This document shows positions 48,233 through 61,639 of a DNA stretch of 64,000 nucleotides, in pieces; position 1 is the first letter of the stretch, and each line of letters starts with the position of its first letter. A program made the translations under genes and the position numbers. Source of the DNA: Stromatinia cepivora (taxonomy: Eukaryota > Ascomycota > Leotiomycetes > Helotiales > Sclerotiniaceae); assembly GCA_014898415.1 (NCBI GenBank), contig RCTD01000003.1:2852001-2916000 (forward strand), in the 5' to 3' direction. The notes beneath the pieces were generated by a model. The model was not told the DNA's origin, did not search any database, and saw only the letters and a list, made by a program, of their open reading frames with translations.

Positions 48233-48719
48233 AATTTATTCTTTAAAAATTATATAAATCCATCAGAATCCCATTTTCGAAATTTTGTACTTTTACATTA
48301 CAATTATAATATTATATCTTAAAACTTTTATTACTCTTTCTATTATATCTTAATCTTTTCCTGAATTGATAATATATTCAATTCGTATATCTTTGTAATT
48401 TATATATCCGATATACTTTCGCTATATTAAATATATTATTTATTACAATAATACAAAATCTTTATTTGAAAGAAAAATAATAAATAAGGAATACTTTTTT
48501 CCAAAAGGATCCGATCTAATGTATACAGAATGTATCCGAAAAAAGAAACCCTGTATAACACTACCAGAAAATATTAATTCTACAATAAATCGTTTATTGT
48601 GGTTTCGTTATGAATGATAGATAGCCGAAATGGACTTGTCTAAAAAGATTATACTATTAGGGAAATTGAAGAATCGATAAATTAAATTTATATAGAGAAT
48701 AAAGGCCTTTCTTTACAAA

Positions 48720-49860
48720 TAAAAGAAATATGGTTTAATGTAATTATTCTATAATATAAAGGAAATTGTATTAGTATTAAATATACAAATAGAGAAGTTA
48801 GTGAAATTAATGGAAATATATATGGATTTGTAATGATATTCTGTCAATATATTGAATATAATTCCTCATTTTTCTTATTAATAATCATATAATTATATCA
48901 ACAATCGATGGATAAATTAGCGAATGAAAATGAGCTGAAGAATATCATTAATGAGGAGGATAAAAAAGAAATCTCCGAGGCTTTTTTGATTCGATTTAAA
49001 TCGTCGAAATCCATTTATGCTCTGCCAGTAAAGTCAATATATCGAAAGATAGTTAAAAATAAAACCAAAAGTATCAGAAATACTAATGGGGCAATAGCGA
49101 AGAAATCACAGATCATTATATTTCGAATAATCAAAACGAAATCTATTAAGAAAGTTTTCAAATCGATTCTTATCAAAAGAAAAGCATCGAAACCGACTGA
49201 ATCTCTTAATAACAATAAGAATTTATAATAATCTAATATTAAACTATCGAATTTCAAAAAGTTTAAAAAGGAAAAGATCTTAATAATTAATACATCATTC
49301 CCATTTCCAGTAAGTTCTGATAAACTAAATCCAGTTCCTGAAATCAATATAATATTATCGATCATTTATCGAGAAGTATTGATAGCCTTAATAAAATCAA
49401 TAACGTTTACAATAAAGAAATCAATAGTTCAAACTGAAAATCTCGATTTTTTAGAGGATTTTAATAGTAATAATATAAATACTATCTTAAATGAATATAA
49501 TCAATTAACGAAAAAGCTTTTAGATCGATATAACGAATATAATGAATTGAATTTAATTGATTAACAATTAAATATTAATAGATCTTTCGGATTTCGATTA
49601 TAAAATATAAATAAATTTCTCCTTACATTTATTTCCGTAATGATTCCATAAATTTCCTATTGGGATTCTATTATCAAAAAATATATTCAGTGAATATTCT
49701 ATTAATCAATGAAATCGGATATTAACGAGGATTCGGATAATATAAATGAAAATGGATTATTAAAAAAGGAGATAAAAGAATGGAGGAAATACAAATGTTT
49801 GATAGTGAAATAAAAATGATATATTTGTAATGATTTATTAAGGTAAATTGATTATATAAA
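48720..49860 (+). pseudogene. Antisense open frame of gypsy element D1, unknown product
   Basis: On the strand opposite to D1 gag-pol, between the chromodomain and the 3' LTR, one reading frame stays readable for about 350 codons. The open parts are 48908-49228 and 49379-49564, both in the same frame, separated by two adjacent TAA codons. Upstream of the ATG at 48908 the frame is also mostly open (EVSEINGNIYGF; CQYIEYNSSF). The predicted protein is very Lys/Ser/Ile-rich and basic (YRKIVKNKTKSIRNTNGAIA; KSILIKRKASKPTESLNNN), later acidic (TENLDFLEDFNSNNINTILN; DINEDSDNINENG). I recognise no domain. Most stops are TAA, explicable from CAA. The minus frame 49015-49365 overlaps it and is less regular. 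Confidence 0.45.
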
Positions 49861-50049
49861 AGTTTTTAAATATAAATATCTTAATTTTCTAATACAAATA
49901 TGAATCCTCTTTATCTTTATAATATATTTTAATAATATTACTTTTTTATTTTTTGTTATTATTATAATAATAATGTATTATTTTTTTTTGTAATTCTTTA
50001 AATACCTTTTAATATATATTAAGTTTTATAAAGCTTCTTATATATCTTT

Positions 50050-51600
50050 TATTAATTAATAATCTTTCTATTATACCAGATATTATATTCTTTATTCTCT
50101 TTTCCTATAAGCTAATATTTTTTCGACTTTATATTCCATATATCCTTCAATTTCTTCAGGAAACGGAACATCAATAGTATTTTCGCATTCAAATCATGAT
50201 TTAAGTAATAAGATATGAAAGATATTATATATTTTATATGATATTGGAAATACTAATTTATATATTTATTTATTACTTTTGATATTGATGATAATAAAAG
50301 AATCTATAAAACTATCAAAGAATTTCTTTTTGGATTATAATTATTTGATATTCTTAATATTAAGTATAATTTTATTATCGATATAGAATTGTTAAAATAA
50401 ATCTTTTTTATTATCGATATAGAATTGTTAAAATAAATCTTTTTTATTAATCTTCGATTTTTTCTTTATTGAATTATTCCAAATTTCTATTAGCTTTATT
50501 CTTTTCTGATTTAATAATTCAATATATTCTTATATAATAAACGTCTTCCCTTTAGTATCGGCGTTTTCATTGATATAACTAAATATAGACAGATATTCAT
50601 ATATTGTTTTAAAAGATATTTCGTTAATTGTATTATACTATATTGTATTATAAATGAATTCTGTTAGGGATAGTAATGATATCCAATTGTTTTGTTTTCA
50701 ATTGATATAACAAATAATATAATGAATTAGATTTTGATTTTATTGTTTTATTTGATTATCGATTTATAAATAGAATATTATCGATAATTTATAATATATT
50801 TTTAAATAGAAAAACAAATTCCCTCAAAATTTGTTTATGAATTGTAATCCTCGATCTGAAATTATTTCTTTCGATGTATTGAAATCCTTAAAAATATATC
50901 GAAACAAAATCTTTATTAATTTGGATAAGATTATTATTTTATTGACTAGAATATATCAAACAAGTTTTGTATATCTGTTAACAATAATGAAGATAGTATT
51001 ATATATATATATTTACCTATTTTTAAAAAAGATAAATCTATGATAAAATCCATTATTATTTCTTTTCAAGAATCAAAAAGGAATAATAGAGTTTATAATT
51101 CGCTATAAAATTGATAATGTTTTATAATTATTTATTAATAGATAGTATATATTCATATATATCTTTTTATATCTTTCATTATATTGGATCAGAAATATTT
51201 ATTTTTCAAGATCTTTTAGATTTTCTTGATATCTTAATGATCTTTTATGGAATCATTATAATAAGCCTTTAAGATTTCAGCCTTTATAATTCTATCTAAT
51301 AATACAAAGATATATCTATTATAAATGAATAAATTATTGACGTTGATTTTCTAAAGTATAGTATCTCCAATTGAATTATATCGATACTTTAAATACTCTT
51401 TATTCTTTATAAAATCGTTATTCTTTTGAAATTATAATAAAGCATTTTTTATTAATTCCGATATTGGTTCAAATATTGTTTTATTATTAATTAATATACT
51501 AATTATCTAATATAATATCAACTATTTATAATCAATTCCTATTAACGATCCTTTAGAATTGTATAAGGATAAGTTATATTTCTTTTATTGAAAGAAACTT
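50050..51600 (-). pseudogene. D1 integrase and chromodomain
   Basis: Near 50.1-50.2 kb the minus strand reads IFHILLLKS then FECENTIDVPFPEEIEGYME and YKVEKILA. This is the typical gypsy tail (VFHVSLLKP...) running into a chromodomain start (E.E.E.IL). Above it, 50.5-51.5 kb holds integrase core pieces such as YRHLSFFKIDKY, in shifting frames. The plus-strand open frame 50831-51043 is a shadow. Inactive. Confidence 0.75.
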
Positions 51601-52559
51601 ATAATATTCTATAAAGATTCTATTTTTATTTTTGAAAGAAAGAAAATTGTAATTATTATTATAGTATTTTTCAATTTATTTTGTAATATAAATAGTATTT
51701 TGTTAATATTATTTATATTTTCTATATAATTTGATTGTTTCAATAAATCATCGATAAAGTTTAATTTGCCCGATCTATATATGATTATGAAATTATAAGC
51801 AGCCAGGATTTCGATCTATTATATTTATCTATCATTAAATTCTTTTTTCTTTATAAAATATTGGAAATTATTATGATCTGTTTTGATTATAATAATATAT
51901 CGATTATTTATAATATAATACCGCTATTGAACAAAAACCATATAAATAATCAAAAGTTCCTGATTATAAATAAAGTACCTTTGTTTTATTAAATTGAGTT
52001 TCTATGAATAGAAAATAATGAAATATTATCGAAAAATAATAAGATCATTTATATTATCAGAGAACAATTAAAAGAATATATATTCTAATATAAATCCAAA
52101 AATATCAATTTCGATTAGAATTTGGAATATTGAATCAAAATATCGGAGTATCGATATTATAATAAAGATTTCTTTTAAATTATCAAAAGTATTTTGAGCC
52201 TTTTTTGGTTATTTGAATTCCAATATAATCTTTTCCTTTTTAGTATTTTATAATAGATTTGTTAAATTATAAACGATTTATGAATAAATTATAATAAATT
52301 ATTGATAGAAGTTTATAAAGCTTAAGAAAACTTGAATTTCGCAAAGGGATATTGATATAGATTATTCGATGATGATTTGAATTCTGTTTGATTTTATAAT
52401 GATGTTTTTTCTTAATATAATAAAACCTAGGAATTCTATTTTATATATATAAAATATATATTTCTTTAATTTAGTATAAAACTTATATTCAAGTAATCTA
52501 ATAAAGATTCTATAGATATTAGTAATATAAGTTTATTTATTTTTAAAATAAATAAGAAT

Positions 52560-52990
52560 ATTATTAAAGTATATAATATAAATATTATTTGCAAGATCGA
52601 TGAATATTTGATTGATATATATCTAAAAGATAGTAAGGATATTGATTAAGCCGAAAAGTATAATTAAGTATTCGAACTATCTGTAATGAATACAGAACAC
52701 TGTTTTTTATTCATCATTTTCCTATATATATATTCGATAATATATATCTTTAAGATCGAATTTTGTAAAGAAGATTCTTTACTTTAAATGATCTAATGAT
52801 TCGTTAATTAGGGATAAAGGGGTATAGTGTTTTTTTGTAATCTTATTAAGGTTATAATAATCGATATATAATCGATAACCATTTCTTTTTTTTTAGAATA
52901 AATATAATTAAGATTCTGGCGGAATTAATTGAATAACGAATTCAATCTTTTTTTAATATTCTTCAAGATATTTTTATAGAATTGTTAATT
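52560..52990 (-). pseudogene. D1 reverse transcriptase
   Basis: The minus strand near 52.75-52.92 kb reads VIQLIPPES, KKKKWLSIIYRLL, LYPFIPN, FTKFDLKDIYYRIYI-like in shifting frames. This matches gypsy RT (A.P..FV.KKDG.LR.C.DYR.LN..T.K..YPLP.I....D....A..F.KLDL..AY..I.I). The homologous part of D2 at 63770-64000 is better preserved. RNase H would lie at about 51.7-52.4 kb. Confidence 0.78.
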
Positions 52991-53479
52991 TTTCTTTTGA
53001 AAAAGTATATATTGATCTCCAAAACGGAATTGATCCGGATTCGAGATTAATATAATATTCTATTAAATAATAATCGGGAAGTATACTATTTTCATTTTTA
53101 AAAAAGGTTTCTTTGTATTTATTATATTCAAAAGGTATTTATAAAAATGATAATATAAGGATATTTTTAGAGTTTAATGATATTTTTATGGTTGATTAGA
53201 TTTTAGATAATAATGTACAGATTTTGATCCTGATCTTTATTTCTTTGTATAATTCTTTGATGATTATTATTTCGAGATTTTGTAATACAGATTTGAAATA
53301 GAACAAAATCGATTATCAATCGATATCTAGATTTATTGTTTAAAGTCAAAGTAGCTTTAAAATAATATTGATTTTTGGTAGATCCAGAATAGCAATAATG
53401 AATTGATGAATATATATCCTTTTTTCTTTATATTTATCTATTATTTCAATAACAAATTGATAATTATTGTAAAAAAAAT

Positions 53480-54984
53480 ATTAATTCTATTTATTGATAT
53501 TAATGAAATATCTTTATTAGGATCAAAGGTTTAATTCTATTCGATATATTTGTTTTATTGAATAATATTAATTTATATTTCGGAATCAATAAAATAGTAT
53601 ATCTTTGTCGGAATATTATTGATCTTGAAGTTTGCTTTGATAATTAGGATAATATATCCTCTTTATTGAGAACCCAAAATTACCAGAATAATTAAAATTA
53701 TTATTGGATTATGATATTTCCCTGATTATTATTTTGTAAAGGATATACAAAACAATTATAAATAAAATGATTATCTTTATATTATTAATAAATATATAGA
53801 TTAATGTACCCTTTCGAATAATAATTCAATTGCTGATAGTGATAATATTGCGATTTCTATTTTCGGTAATCTTTCTTCGAAGTTCCTTTATTTTTCTTTT
53901 CTATAAAAAGAGATTTAGAATATTGAAATTGTAATTGTATATTATTAATTGACGATAAATTATTCTGTTTTTGAGATTATCTATTTTGAAGAAGATTGAA
54001 AGAATAATTGAATTGTATAAGAGGATTACTCTATTTTCGGTTACAAAATATATCGAAGGAATCTATTATACAATATATTTTATTTATATTCTTTAAATAA
54101 TATATTTGCTTGATTAATTTGTTTCTGTTTTTAATTATTAAAATAATTCCAAAATTCTTTTTGTAATATAAGGAAATAAGCTTATTAAAAGATATTCTTT
54201 CCGGATGTTTTTTGTCTTCGATTCGATCTTCTTTTTTAAATTATTGAAATATATTATAAAACTATTTATATTTTATATAAATTATTATTTGATATAGATT
54301 ATTTATTATATAATTAAATACTAATGATTATCTTTATTTAATATTATATTATATATATATTCCCTCAATTCTTTCTATAATATATTAAAATCTATTATTC
54401 TGTTTTTATATTAATATTAGATAATAAAAGATTGTTTTTGGAAGTATTGAATAATATAATCTATTTTCTTTTAATTTATCGGAAAATAATCTTTATTGTT
54501 ATTCTGAAATATAAATTCAATTTAGAAAAAGAAATCTTTTATTTCTATAATAATAGAACCCTTATAAAATGAAAGTTTTTGAAGTTTCGAAGATCTTTTT
54601 TGACAAATTGAAATGGAATTAAATATCGCCTCCTTATCATTGATAACTATTATCAACAAACTAATTATCCTTTTTTATATAAAATAAATAAAGATCTTCT
54701 TAATCTATTATTGATTTTCTAATTTAAAGATTTCAAATTCTTCTTATATGTTTTCGAATCTTTATACTAATTCTATTTCAAACTATATAATAAATTGATA
54801 ATTTAATACCAACACTTCATCTTCATTACTACTCTAAATCCTCGATATATTTTCCCCTCAAATTTGAAAGGTATTTAAATTAATCAATAAACCTGAAATA
54901 CTTTTTATTCCCATTATAATTACTTGAAAGAATATCGATAATAACTAATTAACGAATTACTCCTGAAAATAGAATAAAAAAAAT
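53480..54984 (-). pseudogene. D1 gag and protease region
   Basis: Collinear with the D2 segments 56299-57077 and 62559-63480 in inverted orientation. The minus strand near 54.5-54.8 kb reads [20 protein letters not shown], near-identical to the D2 translation ([20 protein letters not shown]). This is a Gag-type segment, where FxG..........F start the capsid-like homology of fungal gypsy Gag. Protease lies at about 53.5 kb by collinearity. Confidence 0.68.
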
Positions 54985-55275
54985 TATTAGAATTATAAAT
55001 AATAAAGAATCAATTAATCCTAAAATAATTATAAAACTTTTCATTATTCTTTTTTAATTAAAAAAATCTTTTTCTTTTAAGTTCAATAAAAAGTGATATC
55101 GGAATAATAACAAACTATCGATTATATATTAAAATTTAATAAATATAAAGATTTTATAGAGTTTTCTAATCAATCAATAATAGATCATTGATTGTATATT
55201 TGCCTCTAATAATAAAGCCATTTCTTTATAAAGATTCCTAGCTTTACTAGTAACATCCTTCTAACAACCGTAACA
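54985..55275 (-). repeat. D1 5' LTR (291 bp)
   Basis: Begins TATTAGAATTATAAATAATA and ends CTAACAACCGTAACA. It pairs with 47765-48055 and, inverted, with the D2 LTR at 56008-56298. Confidence 0.92.
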
Positions 55276-56007
55276 TTTCAATTAGATTCCAATAAATCGT
55301 TATAAACTATTCGATCAATTCGAATATTATAAATCAGAATATTTGTATATAAAAAACATAACAATATATTCATACTTCCGATTCTATTTAATTAATTATA
55401 TATATACAATATTATATTTTACTTTTAAATAATATAATATATAATTCGAATTATTCTATAATTAATAATTATTACAAACTAATTTTAAATTCAATACCAT
55501 TATTAAGTTTAATAATAAGATTTGAGGATTTTGGTATATATATATATCTTGATACAAATTGTAATTGATATAGAAATACAATTTTGATTAATTAGATTGA
55601 TTTCTTGAATAAAAGAACCCCTAATTATTATATAAATCATCACTTTTTGAAAAAAAAGAAAAACTATCAAAAAGCTCTGGGTGATTAGATTATTTAATCA
55701 AGGTTTTCTTCCTCTAATTTTAGAATCTTCAGGTTTGTTTGAACAAAGATCTTTAATTCTCAATTAAAGGAATAAAGAGAGTTTCAAGTATTATTATTAA
55801 TTTGAATATTTATATAAATATTGTTTGGGGTTTAGAAAAAGATTGCATTATTGCAAAACTCATTATTATTATAATTTGCAATTATCGATTCTCTTTTTTC
55901 AAATTTATAATTATTGTATAAAGATCTTATAATTATAATAATGAATCAAAAGAAGCAATTAAATTATTAGAAATATTAGCTTTATATACTGGAATCTTTT
56001 CTTTACT
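55276..56007 (-). mobile_element. C1, segment 3: gag-side sequence
   Basis: Resumes C1 after D1 (TTTCA repeated at 55276-55280), collinear with C2 42735-43465. It is cut off at 56007 by D2 before reaching its 5' LTR, which must lie beyond the window. Translation gives no recognisable Gag domain. Confidence 0.85.
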
Positions 56008-56298
56008 TGTTACGGTTGTTGGAAGGATGTTGCTAGTAAAGCTAGAAATCTCTATAAGAAAGCGGTTTTATTGTTAAAGGCCAATATACAATCAATGGTT
56101 TATTATTGATTGATTAGAAAATTCTGTAAAATCTTTATATTCATTAAATTTTAATATATAATCCATAATTTGTTATTATTCCGATATCGTTTTTTATTGG
56201 ATTTAAAAGAAAGAGGTTTTTTTAATTAGAAAAGAATAATAAAAAGTTTTATAATTGTTTAAGGATTAATTGATTCTTTGTTATTTATGATTCTAATA
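56008..56298 (+). repeat. D2 5' LTR (291 bp)
   Basis: Begins TGTTACGGTTGTTGGAAGGA and ends TTCTAATA. It has the same length as both D1 LTRs. Confidence 0.9.
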
Positions 56299-57077
56299 AT
56301 TCTTTTTATTTTATTTTTAGAAATAATTCGTTAATTAATTATTATCGATATTTCTTCAAATAATTATAATGGGAACAAAAAGTATTCCAGATTTATTGAT
56401 TAGTTCAAATGCTTTGTAAATTCGAAGAGAAAATATATTGAGGATTTAAAACGGTAATGAAGATGAAGTATCGGTATCAAATCGTCAATCTATTATACAA
56501 TTTGAAATAGAATTAATATAAAGATTCGAAAATATACAAAAGAAATTCGAAATCAGAAAATCAGAAAATCAATAACAGATCAAGGAAATCTTTGTTTGTT
56601 TTATATAAGAAAGGGCAATTAATTCATCGATAATGATTATCAATGATAAAAAGACGGTATCCAATTTCATTTCAGTTTTTTAAGGAAGATCTCCGAAATT
56701 TCAAAAACTTTTATTTTATAAGGGTTCTATTATTATAAAAGCAAAAGACTTCTTTTTTCAAATTGAACTTATATTTCGGAATGATAATGGATATTATTTT
56801 CTGATAGATCAAAAGAAAATAGATTATATTATTCAATATTTCCAAAAACAATCTCTTGTAATTTAGTATTAATATAAAAACAAAACGATAGACTTTAATA
56901 TAATATAGAAAAAGTTCAAAGAATATATGTACAATATAATATTAAACAAAAGCAATCATTAGTGTTTAGCTATATAACAAATAATCTATATTAAATAATA
57001 ATCTATATAAAATATAAACAGTTTTATAGTATACTTTGATAATTTAAAAAAGAAAATCGAATCGAAAACGGATAATA
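56008..57077 (+). mobile_element. D2, segment 1: 5' LTR and gag of Ty3/gypsy element
   Basis: Plus-strand member of family D inserted in C1. The LTR is 56008-56298, then gag-like coding (about 56.44-56.95 kb) includes [37 protein letters not shown] and [15 protein letters not shown]. It is interrupted at 57077 by A2, with TAATA at 57073-57077, and resumes at 62554. The D2 target duplication should be TTACT (56003-56007); the other copy is outside the window. Confidence 0.87.
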
Positions 57078-57243
57078 TGTTGTAAATGAGGCCATCATAG
57101 GATTAGAATTGAGGTCACGTGATCATAATGGTGCACAGACCATATTCGGGGATAACCTCAATTCTATTTCTATTAGAATTATAGATCTTTAGTTCAATTT
57201 ATATAATCAATAATATTATTACTTTCTGTATCAAAAGTTAATA
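57078..57243 (+). repeat. A2 5' LTR (166 bp)
   Basis: Begins TGTTGTAAATGAGGCCATCA and ends AAAAGTTAATA. It contains an E-box-like CACGTG near 57116, where A1 has a variant (CTCGTGACC on its plus strand). Confidence 0.92.
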
Positions 57244-57836
57244 GATTATAAGATCCGATTGTGTAATAATAATTAAAAAATAAAGCAAATCGAGAAAGGA
57301 TTAGTATAATTAGTAGGAATGAAATAGAATGAAAATCAAAGTTTTTATATAATATTATTGAAGTAGAGTTGAAATATAATAATATAGTTTATAATTTATA
57401 ATATCATAGATCAGAGTAGAGAGCAATTTGTATAATATTGATATAGAATTATAGTAGAAGTGAAAAGCAAATTCGTATAGTTATAAGAAAATATATTACA
57501 ATATGATTTTATAAATTTTCTTATTATTTTATTTTTATATTTCTTTATTATTTTGAATTTATTTGTTATATATTTTTTAAGATTGTTTTAAAAATCTGAA
57601 GATTATTTTTGATATTTATTAAACAGTAAGAAATCTTTATAATATTAAAATCAAATAATCCTTCGAAGTTTGATCAAAACAATTATGAGTAATGGTTTAG
57701 ATAAATGAAGATATAATTGAAAGAGAAAGAATGGTTTTATATAATTGATCAAATATTAGATGAATATATATAGATTGTAGGATCCAATATAATATCTGTT
57801 TATAAGATCAATAATTGTATATATTATAATATTGAA

Positions 57837-58127
57837 TTGAAATCGGAATATTTAAAGGATAAAATGAATATATTATTGTATATTTGTATAACATTTAATA
57901 ATAATGATAAAATCTTTATTGATGAATATTCAATAGTATATATACTTTGGAGATATTTTAAATCAAAATATATTAGAGTTAGTATAATTATAATTAATAT
58001 ATATATAATGATGATTCAGAACTTCAAATTTCAATCCGATATTTATTCCAATATAATTATTATCGAAGTTTGGGATAAATTGAAAGAGTATAAAAGGAAA
58101 TTAGGGGTTGTAAATGAAAGTTATTGA
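57837..58127 (+). pseudogene. A2 Gag (UBN2/copia-type) fragment
   Basis: A 96-codon open stretch homologous to A1 5593-5144: KSEYLKDKMNILLYICITFN, LWRYFKSKYIRVS, IQNFKFQSDIYSN, EVWDKLKEYKRKLGVVNESY. Helical copia Gag core. The frame is open upstream of 57837 as well, so this start is only the first usable one and not the real N-terminus. Downstream the frame closes at a TGA. Confidence 0.82.
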
Positions 58128-58729
58128 TTAGTATATTAAGATATTGTTTTGTTTTTGGTTTTAATATATAGTTTTCTAATTGATTATTAAGGAGTAATGG
58201 ATATATTGGATATTCAAATTAGTTTTAGTATTGATGATAAGATCAAGTATTTGTAGATTAAGGAATTTCGTTTTAAGAATGTATTAGAATGAATATAAAT
58301 TGCGAAAGGATTTAGGTATATTTTTCGATATTAAAAATCAGATTTCGAGATCCCAAATAATGTTTGCGATTTATATTAAAAGGAAGGTTATTATATATAA
58401 GATTATTTATATTTAATATAAATCAATAAACTTTTTTACAATTATCTTTATTATTAAAAGAGAAAGGGATTATTGAATTTGAAGAAGGTTTATTTCAATA
58501 AAAAAGATTAAGTATATTTTGTTAATAATATTTCTGAATCAGATTTCGATATTGAGGATATAATAGAGGAAGATTGCAATTTGATAAAGGAGATTATTAA
58601 TAAAACTTTTTTTAATAAATGGTATATCGATATAAATGTTTTTTTATATATATTTGATCAATCTTTATTATTCAAATCAATAGATTTTATTATTAAACAA
58701 AGGATAAAGGTTAATAAAGGAGTGATATA

Positions 58730-59110
58730 TTATTATTATTAAGGTTTAGTAGATATAATATACAAAGATAATTTTAAAATACTATTTTCAAATGTATTAT
58801 ATATATTAGGGTTAGAAGTAAATTTGTTGTTAAAAAAAGGATTTGCGAAATAGGATTGTAAAGGGAATTTAATTTTTATTATATATATTTTAAGAAGGAT
58901 AATAAGAAAATCATTTGTATTAGAATATAAAATGGAATATATATGATTTTATATATGATCAAAGGATATAAGGATATAGTTTTTTATTCGAGTGTATATC
59001 AAAATGATTAGGAAAAAGGCTTTTCTTTAAAGATAATCGATGGTATCAAAAATATTGATAACGAATTAATATTCAAGGAGAAAGAGAAATACTTGTTATA
59101 ATATTGAAGA
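58730..59110 (+). pseudogene. A2 protease end and pre-integrase domain
   Basis: Plus strand reads LFSNVLYILGLEVNLLLKKG near 58.78 kb, the post-protease copia signature also seen in A1 (4612-4253). A pre-integrase segment follows (GMYIVLYM-like, then DNELIFKEKEKYLL). Several frame changes. Confidence 0.72.
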
Positions 59111-59206
59111 TTCAATCATTTAGGTTTAGATAAGATCAAGAATCTATATAAGATATTCAATATAATTAAACTAATAAAGGTCTCAATTGAATTAGATATC
59201 TATGAA

Positions 59207-60010
59207 GTGTGTATATTTATCAAAATGATTAATCGTATTCTGAAGCAATTGAGTCTGTATAAATCAAAGAGATTCGAATTTATATATTTCGATGTTATAA
59301 AACCATTCCCAAAATCAATTCAAGGGAATTGTTATTTCATATTGATTATCGATAATTGTACAAAAATAAATTGGATTATATTATTTAAACAAAAAGACAA
59401 TATAATTCAAATATTGAAAATTTGGAAAAAGGAGATAGAATTGGTTATTGAAGAAAAGATTATTGTAGTTAGGATTGATAATATATTGAAACTTTTATAA
59501 GCTATTTATAAATGATCATTAGGTATATAATTTGAAATTATAATAATTACTTTTTTATATCAAAATGGGTTTGTAAAATGAAATATAAGAATTGTAAAAA
59601 TAGATATGAAAGTAATGCTAAAAGAAGCTGGATTATTATTAAAGTTTTGGAACGAAATTATGAAATATGATGTTTATATTAGGAATTATATTAATATTGA
59701 TCTTGATATAAACAAAATAAATCGATTCTTTATAGAAGTTTTTATAGGTATAGTATTAGATATAAAGATATATAAAGTTTGAAGGAGTAAATGTTATATT
59801 TATATTAATCTCAAGATTATTCTAAAAGGGTAAAGATATGATAAGTTGCGGAATATTTCGAAAATTGGTATATTTCTAGGATATTCAAAAGTTATGAATA
59901 AATATATCAACGTATATTCTTTAGAACTAAATTATATATTTCGATCAAATAAAATAATTATAGATGAACCTTATCGAGAAAGAGATTTGGATTTTAAATT
60001 AAGAAATTAT
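59207..60010 (+). pseudogene. A2 integrase
   Basis: Open frame 59207-59500 reads YKSKRFEFIYFDVIKPFPKS then YFILIIDNCTKINWIILFKQ and VVRIDNILKLL. This is the copia integrase core with the first catalytic Asp (FDVI), IIIDD/N and the second Asp region (RTDN). Past the stop the third part continues near 59.55-59.70 kb (SFLYQNGFVK-like, RIVKIDMKVMLKEAGLLLKF) and the C-terminal part up to 60.0 kb. Inactive. Confidence 0.82.
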
Positions 60011-60136
60011 GAATCAGGTTTATAAGGAATTAAGAATGTAAAATTAGATCGAAGATTTTGTGGTAGATTAGCAATAAACAAAGTATTTTCTTTATTTTCA
60101 ATACTAAATGCGATATTTATATTACTTTCATTTCAA

Positions 60137-61560
60137 ATGTTCTTTTTAGTAGATATTATATCGAATTCAGTAATTATATTAAGTATCCCAATTATCGAAT
60201 TGAAATTAGATAAATTAGATATATTAATATTAATATACGATAAAGATGAATATGGCAATATCCAGAAGACAAATCAAGAATTTCCTTTTAAAGATATTTC
60301 AGATATTGAATTCATTATTCTAAAGGTTTTAATTCAAGAGTTAATTTTTGTAGATCCTTAATCTATATTGGAAGCAAAATTTAAGATCGTTTTAAATTTT
60401 GTTGATAAGTTTATTTCAATAAAATCAGAAAGCGAAATAAATCTATAATCATTTGAAATCGAATAAAAAGATGAAATGGATCTTGAAGATAAATCCCTAA
60501 AATATTTAATACGAAAACGGAAAAGAGATATAGAATAAGATTTTGAAGGAAAATGGGAAAGCAAGATTATAAGGGTATTAATTATAATATCTATATAGAT
60601 CAAAACTCAAGAAAGTATAGAATATATTATAATTATAATTCCAATTATTTACAAATGGATTTTTATATCAAAGATAAGATTGTTTTAGATTTTATAATTT
60701 CGTTGATAAATATAAACAATACAGAAGATATAATATATTTGATTAAAGAAGTTCTAGGAATCAAAATATTAAGAATTTATAAGGAAACAATATTGGATCG
60801 AAAATACTTTGAAAAATGGAAGGAAATTATTTAAAAGGAAATTATATTTTTGGTTCAAAATAGTATTTAGGAAGAATATATATTCTCTAAAAAAAGTAAT
60901 CTGGTTTTGATGAAATAAATATTTATAATTAAGATAAAGGATAATAAGGTAGAACGATTTAAGGTAAGATTAATGATTCGAAAGTTTAGTTAAATATTAC
61001 GAAAAGATTATAACAAAATGTTTGTATTAATAATAAAATTAGATATATTCAGATTATTTCTAATTATCGTTGTAAAGGAAAATTTGGAATATTTATATTT
61101 CGATATCAAAAATGCTTTTATTGAATTATATTTAAAGGAAAAGATTTATTTCGAATTATTTCAAGATATCAAAATCGAAAAGGGATATATATTATAAGTT
61201 CTATGAAGTTTATATAGTTTGAAGCAAATTAGAAGGGATTGGAGTTTATTATTGAAGAAAAAGCTTTTAGGTATGGGCTTTGTACAAAGTTTGATAGATC
61301 TATATTTGTATATATTTAAAGATTGTGATATAATATTATTAGTATATATTGATGATATCGTTATTGTATTGTGTATATTATTGTAAATTATTTGATTCGA
61401 TGAAAAACTATTAGTTTGTTTTAATATTAAGAATTTAGGGGAGATTAGTAAGATTTTAGATGTTAGGGTTATTCGTAATAGAAAAGCGTATATATTAATT
61501 ATGGATTAAGAAGAATATTTCGATGTTATGTTAATCAAATATAGTATTATATATGAATAA
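60137..61560 (+). pseudogene. A2 Pol linker and reverse transcriptase
   Basis: Linker frame 60137-60361, then 60553-60834 (ending TILDRKYFEKWKEII, the K.W..A entry to copia RT). The RT core follows with KVRLMIRKFS, FVLIIKLDIFRLFLIIVVKE, YFDIKNAFIELYLKEKIYFE, SLYSLKQIRRDW and the intact catalytic box LLVYIDDIVIVL near 61.33-61.37 kb, then FNIKNLGEISKILDVRVIRN. This is the clearest RT in the window. Stops are few but present. Confidence 0.88.
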
Positions 61561-61639
61561 TATCAAATCAAGAAATTGTTAATAATGGATTATATTTATC
61601 TTTGGTTAGTAATCGATGATAATGAATTAATAGATGTAA

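Larger units (their letters stand above)
47765..55275 (-). mobile_element. D1: full-length Ty3/gypsy chromovirus, 7.51 kb, nested in C1
   Basis: Bounded by 291-bp LTRs (47765-48055 and 54985-55275) and the target duplication TTTCA (47760-47764 and 55276-55280). Minus-strand order: gag (about 54.8-53.9 kb), protease (about 53.5), RT (52.9-52.6), RNase H, integrase (about 51.5-50.5), chromodomain (about 50.2-50.1), then a block of about 2 kb before the 3' LTR that carries plus-strand open frames. A second member, D2, starts at 56008 in the opposite orientation. Confidence 0.92.
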
